Shown here: one piece after another, positions 53,582-61,315 of the stretch | How the letters are laid out: every line of letters begins with the position of its first letter | Numbering within the stretch: position 1 is the stretch's first letter | Assembly (NCBI RefSeq): GCF_022559625.1 | Contig: NZ_CP042288.1 | Location: 2,242,155-2,306,154 of the forward strand | Direction: 5' to 3' | Origin: Aquisalinus flavus | Lineage (GTDB): Bacteria; Pseudomonadota; Alphaproteobacteria; Caulobacterales; Parvularculaceae | DNA length: 64,000 bases | Translations under genes and position numbers: made by a program | Notes under the pieces: generated by a model | Seen by the model: the letters and a program-made list of their open reading frames with translations, nothing else | Told to the model about the DNA's origin: nothing | Databases searched by the model: none

Positions 53582-54577
53582 GTGCGTGAACACTCTACAT
53601 CCGTTCTCAAGGGAGCGGTGTGCCCAATCCTCGATGTCTCGTTCGAAGAGGCGGTGGCCACGTCCAGACTGTCTGATCTGGCGAAGGCGAAGGCTGAGAC
53701 CAACCTCGCGACCCAAGACTTCGTCGACCTCTGGAATAGGGTGATGCATCTCGCCGGTTCGCGCTTTCATCCGCTTTCGCTGGGCCGCAAGATGGCGAAC
53801 GGGCCGATGGTACCGATTTTTCTGGCCTGCTCATGTGCCCCAAACCTGCGTGTTGGATTGGAGCGGCTTGCCCGCTACAAGGCCCTGTTTGGACCAGTGA
53901 TTATGGTGATTTCGAACAACAGGAACGGCCTGAGGGTGGAATTCATGTCGGAAGACGATGATGTCGAGCTTCCGGTTTCGATCGCCGTATCAATGAGCGT
54001 CTTCGTAGTTGAAAAAGCCCGAAGTCATACAGCCCGGGAGATCAATCCGATCGCTGTCGATCTCCCGGCGAGCAAATTCGATACAACAGAAATCGAAGCC
54101 TATTTCGGGAGCGCTCCGCAAATCTCAACCATGGCAGCTGTTGAATTCACCGGAAAGGATGCGAGCGCGGCGTTCATTTCAGAAAACGAAGCTCTCTGGA
54201 AAATTGTTGAAATCGAGCTTGAAATGTTGCTGAACGAGCGGAACGCGACGCTGCCCTTTAACGAAAAGGTCGACGCTACGATCCGATCACAGCTCTATCT
54301 GGGGCCGACACATGTCGAGGCGATATGCAATATTCTCGAGGTCAGCCGGTCGACGATGCAGCGCCGGCTGAAGGAGGAAGGGGTCACCTTCCAGGAAATC
54401 CTTGATCGCATCCGGTTTGACCTTGCCACCCGGTATCTGACCAAGAGCAATTTCAGCATGACCGAGATATCGCGCATGATCGGGTTTCTGGATTCAAAGT
54501 CCTTCTTCCGCGCCTTCAAGCAGAAATTCGGCAAGACCCCGGAAGAATACCGGTCGCAGTCAGCCGGGAGCCAGTGA
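53582..54577 (+). CDS. AraC-family transcriptional regulator
   Basis: 331 residues. A GTG start at 53582 follows AAGGAG by 7 bases. The N terminus is the Arabinose_bd-type effector domain of OruR-like regulators. The C-terminal helix-turn-helix pair is complete: VEAICNILEVSRSTMQRRLK then TEISRMIGFLDSKSFFRAFK and FGKTPEEYR. It sits among the three tandem sites and is the obvious regulator of the pump and the cupin operon. The ligand is unknown. The lipoprotein hydrolase gene begins one base after its stop. Confidence 0.9.
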   Translation: MREHSTSVLKGAVCPILDVSFEEAVATSRLSDLAKAKAETNLATQDFVDLWNRVMHLAGSRFHPLSLGRKMANGPMVPIFLACSCAPNLRVGLERLARYKALFGPVIMVISNNRNGLRVEFMSEDDDVELPVSIAVSMSVFVVEKARSHTAREINPIAVDLPASKFDTTEIEAYFGSAPQISTMAAVEFTGKDASAAFISENEALWKIVEIELEMLLNERNATLPFNEKVDATIRSQLYLGPTHVEAICNILEVSRSTMQRRLKEEGVTFQEILDRIRFDLATRYLTKSNFSMTEISRMIGFLDSKSFFRAFKQKFGKTPEEYRSQSAGSQ

Positions 54578-54578
54578 G

Positions 54579-55820
54579 ATGAAACAGCGATGGCTTCCGG
54601 GCCTGTTTCTCCTGTTACTGACCGCGACCGGCTGTGCATCGGCGCGTGTCCTCGCACCGGCCCCCACCCTGTATTCGGCAGAAAATCCTTACCCTGAGGA
54701 CAGGATTCCCGACAGCCTGCGCCTGCCCGAGGCGAAAATCATCTTTGCCACCGACCGTGTATGGAACGAATCCACCGCCACCTTCGCGCCCGCGCGGTCG
54801 CGGGCGATGACGGCGGGCGAGGTGACGATCCGTATCGGGCAAGAGACGAGCTGGGATAGTCTTGTCGGCCTCGCATCGGGCGACAATCCGTCCGGGCGCC
54901 GGCCCAGCCTGATAATGGACTCGGTCCGTACCCAAACCGTCTTCCCGGCGACACCGATCCCGTATCGCCTCGAAGGCGGCGTGGTTATCGAGGATGCGGA
55001 GATTTTCTCGGCCTATAACGCATCCATCGAAGCCTTCCAGTCGATGGTCACGCAGCGCTTGCGACAGGGGAACACCGACACTGTCCTGTTCTATGTCCAT
55101 GGCTTCAACAATGGCTTCGACGATGCCGCTTTTGATCTGACCGATATCTGGCACTATTCAGGGCGCGGATCGGTGCCGGTCGTGTTCAGCTGGCCGACGG
55201 TCGAAGGCAATCTGCTCGGATACTTCTCTGCGCGTGAATCCGGTGAGTTCTCGATCTTTCACCTGAAGGAAGTGCTGCGGGCACTACAGGAGATCCCCGA
55301 ACTGGAGACCATCAACATCCTCGCCCATAGCCGCGGCGTCGACGTCACGACAACAGCAATCCGCGAGCTGATCATCGAAGCGCGAGGAACTGGCAGACCG
55401 TTGCGGGATGTCATGAAACTCGACAACCTGATCCTTGCCGCAGCGGACATCGATGTCGCGGTTGCTAGCCAGCGGCTGGCCGCGGAACGCTTTGCGCTGG
55501 CTGTCGGACATATCACGATCTATGCCAACCCCGGCGATGGCGCCTTGCGGCTATCCAGCCTGGTATCGTCGGGTCTGCGCGTCGGGCGATCGACGAGCGC
55601 GTCATATGAGGAAAGCTTCGGCGCCGCGTTTCTCGGCATCGACAGCATCGTCTTTGTCGACGTATCGGGCCTGTCCGGCAATCTCGGGCACAATTATTTC
55701 CGGCTCAACCCGGGTGTCATTGCCGACATCGCGACGATCCTCCAGACAGGGGCCGGCCCCCGGGACCCTGCCAGAGGCCTGATCCCGGTCGGCGGCAATT
55801 TCTACGAGCTTGTCGAATGA
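54579..55820 (+). CDS. lipoprotein alpha/beta hydrolase, DUF900-type
   Basis: 413 residues. Lipobox LLTATGC. The core fits the DUF900 alpha/beta hydrolases: IIFATDRVWNES, TVLFYVHGFNNGFDDAAF (oxyanion region), VVFSWPTVEG and nucleophile Ser in INILAHSRGVDV; a later His is in GHNYF. The substrate is unknown; relatives are annotated as esterase/lipase. It is cotranscribed with the AraC regulator. Confidence 0.82.
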   Translation: MKQRWLPGLFLLLLTATGCASARVLAPAPTLYSAENPYPEDRIPDSLRLPEAKIIFATDRVWNESTATFAPARSRAMTAGEVTIRIGQETSWDSLVGLASGDNPSGRRPSLIMDSVRTQTVFPATPIPYRLEGGVVIEDAEIFSAYNASIEAFQSMVTQRLRQGNTDTVLFYVHGFNNGFDDAAFDLTDIWHYSGRGSVPVVFSWPTVEGNLLGYFSARESGEFSIFHLKEVLRALQEIPELETINILAHSRGVDVTTTAIRELIIEARGTGRPLRDVMKLDNLILAAADIDVAVASQRLAAERFALAVGHITIYANPGDGALRLSSLVSSGLRVGRSTSASYEESFGAAFLGIDSIVFVDVSGLSGNLGHNYFRLNPGVIADIATILQTGAGPRDPARGLIPVGGNFYELVE

Positions 55821-55845
55821 TCGTATCCGCGTTTCATGGTCACGA

Positions 55846-56385
55846 TCAGATCGCGAGGAAAATGAAAGGCACAAGACCGAACACGCCGAATAGGCCTGCC
55901 TGCACTGCACGCGGAAGGTCTCTCCTGCGTGTGAAGATGAAGACGCAGACGACGCCAAGGACGGCCTCGAAGGCCAGCGCCGCCGGCAGGTTGACATGAT
56001 ACCAATCCGTACCGAGAGGATGACTGTCAGGGCCGAAAACGAAATGCCCGTAACCGGCGACCAGGTCGCCCAGCCAGTGGCCGAGGGACAGGACGATGGC
56101 GACAAGCGCGAAAACCGGTCGCTGTGTTACCGCTAGCGCAAGCACCCCGGCCAGAAGCGTCCAGCCGATCTGGGGCACCAGATCGTGACTGAAGGTCATG
56201 TCGATGATCGTATTCGCCAGGGTCGGTCCCTCCCCACCCGTCGGGGTCATTGTCTCGATCCCCAGCGCGACGAACGTGAACATCGCGATATCAATGAGAA
56301 AGGCGCTGACAAAGATAAGCCACCAGGGCATTTCCGGAACAATACGTTTGGCGACCAGGGTTGTTGCTGCGTGACCGAGGATCAT
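55846..56385 (-). CDS. membrane protein of unknown function
   Basis: 179 residues with about five hydrophobic segments (WWLIFVSAFLIDIAMFTFVA, IGWTLLAGVLALAV, VFALVAIVLSLGHWLGDLVA, LAFEAVLGVVCVFIF, LFGVFGLVPFIFL). An early His (LGHAATTLVAKRIVP) and GHWLGDL and GTDWYH are suggestive but not a known motif to me. Last gene of the leftward cupin-SDR run; its start overlaps the stop of the fusion gene by ATGA. Confidence 0.65.
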   Translation of the reverse strand: MILGHAATTLVAKRIVPEMPWWLIFVSAFLIDIAMFTFVALGIETMTPTGGEGPTLANTIIDMTFSHDLVPQIGWTLLAGVLALAVTQRPVFALVAIVLSLGHWLGDLVAGYGHFVFGPDSHPLGTDWYHVNLPAALAFEAVLGVVCVFIFTRRRDLPRAVQAGLFGVFGLVPFIFLAI

Positions 56386-57467
56386 TCTGCTGTCACCTGG
56401 GCCAGTTTTCCGACAAGCTCTGCCGTTGTGAGGATCGTGTGAGCATAGGTCGGGCCGTTGATGTCATGCGCAGCGTGCATCGCTTCTGCCGACATGGCCG
56501 CCGTCGCATCGCGGACCAGAGTCACATGATAGCCAAGCTCTGCTGCATGGCGCGCGCTGGTTTCAATACAGGTGTTGGCGATCAGGCCGATGAAGATAAC
56601 ATGGGTGATGCCGCGCTGGCGCAGCTGCACATCGAGGTCTGTATTGGCGAAGCTGGACGCACCCCAGTGTTCTTTCACGACGACATCGCCGGGCTCCGGC
56701 CCGAAGCCCGGATACCATTCGCCGCCCCAGCTGCCTTCGGCAAACAACTGGTATTCGTGCGCCGCTTTTTGTGAGGGTGTCAGGTGCGCCCATCCCTCAA
56801 AATCCGTTGGCTGGTGCCTGTGATGGGGCAGGATGAAAATGGGTATGTCGGCGTCGCGCACGGCCTTTCGGACCCGTGTGAGATTTGCGTGAAGATCGAT
56901 CGATTTGGCAACCTCGCTAAGGGCTGGCCACATTTTTCCGTCTTCCGCGAGGAAATCGTTATACGGATCGATGAACAGCAGCGCAGTGCTGGCCCTTGGA
57001 TAGCTGGTCTCGCTCATGACGTGCTCCTTTTTGGTGGATTGCGACGGGCTGGATTTCCGGGGCGTTGAAAAATGCTGCACGACGCTCCGGATGAACAGCA
57101 ATCTCAGTGCAATCAGCTGCAGCGTCATGAACACGCCGATCCCTGCGTACACCGTCGTCGGCGATGCCACTTCCGCGGGCATCGGACTGATGTACTGCGT
57201 GATCAGGCCCTGTGAATAGTCAAACGCGCCAACCGCGTTATAGAGGACCAGAGCGCCCCAGACCCTGATGCCGCGCCGGGTCAGGAAGAGGAAGACCATC
57301 ACGGGCACGAGGAAGCCAAGGATCGCATCACTCAGCCACGGCCCGAACCAGCCATCAGGGGCGATACCGCCGAACATTTCAACCGTCGGCAGGAACAGGA
57401 CAGTCTGTACCCGGAACAGGGTTGCGCCCATCAACAGGGCGATGGTCCACCGAATCGTATGAGCCAT
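56382..57467 (-). CDS. membrane protein fused to an isochorismatase-family hydrolase
   Basis: 361 residues from the ATG at 57467. Residues 1-140 hold four membrane segments of an unknown family. Residues about 150-361 are a cysteine hydrolase: FIDPYNDFLAEDGKMW (Asp), VVKEHWGASSFANT (Lys) and IFIGLIANTCIETSARHAAE (Cys). A strong ribosome binding site AAAAAGGAG stands 6 bases before an internal ATG at 57017, so the hydrolase can also be made alone as a 211-residue protein. It looks like two genes that lost the stop between them. Confidence 0.75.
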   Translation of the reverse strand: MAHTIRWTIALLMGATLFRVQTVLFLPTVEMFGGIAPDGWFGPWLSDAILGFLVPVMVFLFLTRRGIRVWGALVLYNAVGAFDYSQGLITQYISPMPAEVASPTTVYAGIGVFMTLQLIALRLLFIRSVVQHFSTPRKSSPSQSTKKEHVMSETSYPRASTALLFIDPYNDFLAEDGKMWPALSEVAKSIDLHANLTRVRKAVRDADIPIFILPHHRHQPTDFEGWAHLTPSQKAAHEYQLFAEGSWGGEWYPGFGPEPGDVVVKEHWGASSFANTDLDVQLRQRGITHVIFIGLIANTCIETSARHAAELGYHVTLVRDATAAMSAEAMHAAHDINGPTYAHTILTTAELVGKLAQVTAE

Positions 57468-57474
57468 GATGTTC

Positions 57475-58227
57475 TCACTTCCGCTCAAGGGCCGTCGCCA
57501 TCCGGTCGAACAGGAAACGCGGCGCCAGGCGGCTCATCAGCCGCAACTGTTTCGACTGGCCAGACGGCACCTCATACTTTCCGGCCCGCATCGCCTTGAT
57601 GAGGTCGTCGACCACATCTTCCGGCGGCGATTTCCTGAAAGCGGCGGCATTCATATCGGCCGCCAGCGGCGTGTCGGTAACCGGCGGCAGCAATTCGAAG
57701 ACCCTGATGCCGATCGACTTGAACTGGTGACGCAGGCATTGTGCGACATGATGAATGAGCGCCTTGGTGCCCGAATAGACCGGCGTTGGCGCGAAGGCCG
57801 CATAGGCGAGGCCGGAGCTGACGAAGACGATAGTTGGCGCCTTGCTTTTCTTCAGCAGCGGCAGGGCAAGATAGGTCAGGTTGACCGGTGCGATCGCATT
57901 GGTTTCGATCTCGGCACGGATCTTTTCCATGCCATCGCTCACCCGTGCCATATCGTATTGAAGCAATATCCCGGCGCAGTTCACCAGCATGTCGAGGCCG
58001 CCGAACTCGCTGCCCACCATATCGATCAGGGTCCGGCAGTCTTCGGGATCGGAGACGTCGCAGCGATACCCCGTCACGCCGATCTTCACCGCGGCGGCGG
58101 CCAGTTTGTTCACGTCGCGTCCGCAGATGATGACCGTGCTGCCTTCACGCTTGAGCCGCTGCGCGAGGGCCGCGCCGATGCCGGACGCGCCGCCGGTAAT
58201 GAGAACGATCTTGCCCTTGAAATTCAT
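57475..58227 (-). CDS. short-chain dehydrogenase/reductase
   Basis: 250 residues. GKIVLITGGASGIGAALAQR (cofactor site), CRDVSDP-type acidic pair (YRCDVSDPEDC), VNCAGI, catalytic Ser in VFVSSGLAY and Y-x3-K in YSGTKALIHH. The DltE/classical type, with a C terminus suited to membrane association. The substrate is unknown. It stands in the predicted AraC-controlled operon with the cupin lipoprotein and isochorismatase. Confidence 0.85.
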   Translation of the reverse strand: MNFKGKIVLITGGASGIGAALAQRLKREGSTVIICGRDVNKLAAAAVKIGVTGYRCDVSDPEDCRTLIDMVGSEFGGLDMLVNCAGILLQYDMARVSDGMEKIRAEIETNAIAPVNLTYLALPLLKKSKAPTIVFVSSGLAYAAFAPTPVYSGTKALIHHVAQCLRHQFKSIGIRVFELLPPVTDTPLAADMNAAAFRKSPPEDVVDDLIKAMRAGKYEVPSGQSKQLRLMSRLAPRFLFDRMATALERK

Positions 58228-58252
58228 AAAGCGTCAGCCTGCCAGATATGGA

Positions 58253-58744
58253 CTATGATATTGAACCTGCCCGGGCAGCGGCCCGGTTGACGGCGAGGAT
58301 CGCCAGCACGAAGCTGCCCAGCGCGAGGGCGACGCGGATCCAGTGCAGCGCGATCCAGAGCTGGATCGTGCCGACCATTTCCTCTGGGGCGTATTTGCCC
58401 ATGAAAGAACCGATGACCACCTGGACGTGATAGCCGACGGTGATGGCGCAGTTCACAAGCCAGAACCCGAAGGCCCAGAACCACAGGCGGCGCTCGGCAC
58501 TGCCCCTGGGCGCACTGAAGGAGGAGATCGCCAGCGACGCCGTCTTGGTCAGGGCGACCGGGATGATCGTGCAGGCAATGGCGATCCAGTATGTCGGGAA
58601 CAGGTCGACAAGCTGGGCGCCGCTCATCGCGGGCACCAGCCCGCCAAGGCCGAGAAAGACGATGCCGAAGGACAGGCCGACCATCGTGCCGCCGCCGGCG
58701 AACAGGCCCGTCGAGAGCACAGCCATGAAATTGGAGCGCTTCAT
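58253..58744 (-). CDS. small membrane protein, possibly DUF1772-like
   Basis: 163 residues with four membrane segments (LSTGLFAGGGTMVGLSFGIV, TYWIAIACTIIPVAL, LWFWAFGFWLVNCAITVGYH, ALALGSFVLAILAV). The opening FAGGG and later WFWAFGFW recall DUF1772-type membrane proteins, some of which are linked to oxygenation of aromatic compounds; I am not sure of the family. It lies 25 bases before the SDR gene. Confidence 0.6.
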   Translation of the reverse strand: MKRSNFMAVLSTGLFAGGGTMVGLSFGIVFLGLGGLVPAMSGAQLVDLFPTYWIAIACTIIPVALTKTASLAISSFSAPRGSAERRLWFWAFGFWLVNCAITVGYHVQVVIGSFMGKYAPEEMVGTIQLWIALHWIRVALALGSFVLAILAVNRAAARAGSIS

Positions 58745-58792
58745 GCTTATTGATCCTTTTGTTGGGTGTGGCAGGGGACGTACACGGTCATT

Positions 58793-59383
58793 TCACTCGG
58801 CCGGTACGAATTCAAAATCGGCGCTGACGGGGAAATAGACATAGACGACACAGGTCTCGGGGCCGAGGCAGGCATCGTAGTGGGGCACGCCCCCGGCCTG
58901 GAAGAAGGTCGATCCCGCCATCATCACCGGGCCTTGGTCGGGTTCGCCATCTTCCCAGTGCTGGAAATTTCCCTCGATCACGACGGCATGATAATCGCCG
59001 GTGTGGATATGCCGACCGAACGAGACGCCGGCATCGAGCCTGGCAACCTGCGCCGTCGGCACGCCGAGCCCCACGCCGCCATAGACGAAAGAGACATTTG
59101 CGCCCGGCAGCAGCTGGCCGAACATGGCCTCCTCGACCGGTGTCCGCACGAGGCTTGGCCCCGTTGAGGGCGACGGACTCTCGGTCGGGCCGGAGTTCGA
59201 CCCCGAGTCCGGTTGCGGCATTGCCTTGAGGACCGGGCGCGGGGCTGTCTGCAGATCGGCCGCGGGATCCGTCTGGCGATCAGGTCGGGGGGCTTTGTCG
59301 AGACCGTGTGAGCAGGCAGCAAGGCTCAGTGTCGCAAGCGCCGCTGTCAGCGTGGCAAAGACATGCAAAGGATGGCTCTTCAT
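58793..59383 (-). CDS. cupin-fold lipoprotein
   Basis: 196 residues. Lipobox LATLSLAAC. A low-complexity linker (residues 25-70, rich in Pro, Asp and Ser) leads to a cupin barrel: VARLDAGVSFGRHIHTGDYH carries the two His of cupin motif 1 and VPHYDACLGPETCVV part of motif 2. Enzyme or binding role unknown. First gene of the leftward operon, 74 bases from a tandem AraC-type site. Confidence 0.75.
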   Translation of the reverse strand: MKSHPLHVFATLTAALATLSLAACSHGLDKAPRPDRQTDPAADLQTAPRPVLKAMPQPDSGSNSGPTESPSPSTGPSLVRTPVEEAMFGQLLPGANVSFVYGGVGLGVPTAQVARLDAGVSFGRHIHTGDYHAVVIEGNFQHWEDGEPDQGPVMMAGSTFFQAGGVPHYDACLGPETCVVYVYFPVSADFEFVPAE

Positions 59384-59456
59384 GATCTCTCTCCGGGGCG
59401 GGACGGAAAGTCCCGCCCCCAGAATGGGTCAGGAAGCACATCATCGTCGCGTTGCG

Positions 59457-59486
59457 AATCCGGTCACCGGGTGGCCAATCCGGTCA
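59457..59486 (+). promoter_or_regulatory. tandem half-sites upstream of the cupin operon, predicted AraC operator
   Basis: AATCCGGTCA occurs twice (59457-59466 and 59477-59486) with a 20-base period, matching the arrangement at 52435 and 53486. A further AATGGGTCA lies at 59423. The distance to the cupin start (74) resembles that of the efflux site (68). The IS3 relic begins directly after it. Confidence 0.55.
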
Positions 59487-59489
59487 CTC

Positions 59490-60070
59490 GCGCCAGGACC
59501 CGCGAGCCGATGGCGGTGCCGGAGGGTCCGTCGCAGCGCTGGAGCCTCGACTTCCTCGCCGACGTGTTCGACCCGCGCTCGACGCTTCCGGATACTGAAT
59601 ATAATCGACGATTATCACCGCGAGTGCCTGGCGCTGGTCGCAGACACGTCTCTGTCAGGCGCGCGCATGGCCCGCGAACGGGACCGCTGCATCCGGCTCT
59701 ATGGCAGGCCCGAAACCATCATCTCGGACAATGGCACCGAGCTGACCTCGCGCGCCCTGCTCGAATAGCAGAATCAGACCGGCATTGCCTGGCACTGTAT
59801 CGCCGCGGGCAAGCCCCAACAGAAAGGCTTCGTTGAAAGCTTCAATGGCCGCCGGCGGGCCGAATGCCTGAATGCCCATTGGTTCCTGAGCCTTGCCGAT
59901 GCCCGCGAAAAGCTGGAGTGTTGGCGTAGAGACTATAAGACCTCATAGCGCCATCGGCAACAAGCCGCCGATATCGCTCACCCATCACGTCGGCGTCAAT
60001 AGCCCGCCCCCGCGAAAACCCCGGAAAACTCTACCGCACGGTGGGGGCAAATCGGGGAGCAGGTCAGAAT
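59490..60070 (+). pseudogene. IS3-type transposase orfB relic
   Basis: Three consecutive frames carry one transposase: PMAVPEGPSQRWSLDFLADV, then FRILNIIDDYHRECLALVAD and SLSGARMARERDRCIRLYGR, PETIISDNGTELTSRALLE with an in-frame stop, [20 protein letters not shown], then a shift to [19 protein letters not shown]. The DDE residues (Asp, Asp in SDNGTE and Glu in FVESFNG) are present but scattered over broken frames. orfA is absent. It has no intact gene product and stands exactly where glpX is cut. Confidence 0.8.
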
Positions 60071-60496
60071 CGATACGGAACGAGCCGACCGTAACCCTCC
60101 GTGCAGGTCCTTCATCTGGATAGCCATATAGACATCTGGGCTGTGCAGCAATCCGCCCTTTGTCGCCATGGCGACAACGACCAGCGCATTGTTCATCGCC
60201 TTGGCGGCCAGGGTGGTGCCTTCCAGCGGGTCGAGGGCAATATCAACGGCTACGCCGCCGCTGCCGACGGTCTCGCCAATATAGAGCATCGGCGCCTCAT
60301 CACGTTCTCCCTCGCCGATGACGATGGTGCCGTTGATCGCGAGCTTGTTGAGCGCATTGCGCAGGGCGGAAACCGCCGCCTCGTCCGCGCGCTCCTTGTC
60401 TCCGCGACCGATCATGGTCGAAGCGGCAATTGCCGCTGCCTCCGTGCAACGCCCCAGTTCAATCGTCAGATGCCGGTCAAGATACGTGTCGCTCAT
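59996..60496 (-). pseudogene. glpX: glpX (fructose-1,6-bisphosphatase II), 3' half replaced by IS3 sequence
   Basis: The frame of 166 residues starts as a normal GlpX: RCTEAAAIAASTMIGRGDKE, GTIVIGEGERDEAPMLYIGE, VDIALDPLEGTTLAAKAMNN and LLHSPDVYM. After about residue 130 (position 60107) the sequence turns into MKDLHGGLRSARSV and IS3-derived residues. GlpX is normally about 320-340 residues, so the C-terminal half of the domain is missing and the product is probably inactive. The start overlaps tpiA by ATGA. Another fructose bisphosphatase must exist if gluconeogenesis runs. Confidence 0.8.
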
Positions 60497-61239
60497 ACAG
60501 ATGCCCTCTCACAGTTTCGCTCGGCTTCATTCAATTGCGCTGCGATCTTTATGAACGTTTCCGGGTCGAGGCTGGCGCCGCCGACGAGGAAGCCATCCAC
60601 ATTCCTGATTTCCGCCAGCGCGCCGGCATTCTCCGGCTTCACGGAGCCGCCATAAAGAAGCGGTGTTTGCGGGCCCGCAAGGTTTCGCAATGCATCATGC
60701 ATTGCACTGATTTCACCGACAGAGGCGGCCCTGCCCGAGCCGATCGCCCAGACCGGCTCATAGGCCAGTAAAAAAGGCCCGTCACTTTGCGGTAGAGACT
60801 CTCGCGCCATTCTCGTGACAAAGCCTATCGCATCGTCCCTGTTTCGCGATTCGGCCGGTTCGCCGACGCAGATGATGGGAAAGAGTCCGGCGGAAATCAG
60901 TACGTCTGCCTTTCGCGCAACTATCGAACTTTTTTCACCATGCGCTGCGCGTCGTTCAGAATGACCGATAATACAATACGTAACGCCCAACTCCTTTAAC
61001 ATCGATACCGATATTTCCCCGGTATATGCACCCTTCTCATATGGACTGCAGTCTTGCCCCCCTATACTGACATCATGAATTTCGCCCGCGCCTGGCAGAA
61101 GCGTTGCCGGCGGACAAACTACCACTGTCAAGTCCGGCTGAAGCGTTCGGTTGGATAATTTGGATATCTGAATGATCTTCTCAAGGTCGGCCGCGAGACC
61201 GTTCATCTTCCAGTTGCCGATAATATAGCGCATTCTCAT
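60493..61239 (-). CDS. tpiA: triosephosphate isomerase
   Basis: 248 residues. IGNWKMNG with the substrate Lys at the front, catalytic His in YCIIGHSERRAAHGE, catalytic Glu in LLAYEPVWAIGSGRAAS and the phosphate loop LLYGGSVKPENAGAL. It interconverts dihydroxyacetone phosphate and glyceraldehyde 3-phosphate. It stands between the unknown secreted protein gene (76 bases upstream) and glpX, which it overlaps. The pairing with glpX points to gluconeogenic use. Confidence 0.94.
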   Translation of the reverse strand: MRMRYIIGNWKMNGLAADLEKIIQISKLSNRTLQPDLTVVVCPPATLLPGAGEIHDVSIGGQDCSPYEKGAYTGEISVSMLKELGVTYCIIGHSERRAAHGEKSSIVARKADVLISAGLFPIICVGEPAESRNRDDAIGFVTRMARESLPQSDGPFLLAYEPVWAIGSGRAASVGEISAMHDALRNLAGPQTPLLYGGSVKPENAGALAEIRNVDGFLVGGASLDPETFIKIAAQLNEAERNCERASV

Positions 61240-61315
61240 CAGCTTTCCTGTTTTTCAGTCTTGATGATAAATCAAGCCCGATTCCGGCACCGCAATACTT
61301 AGCTCGTCCAGAGGG

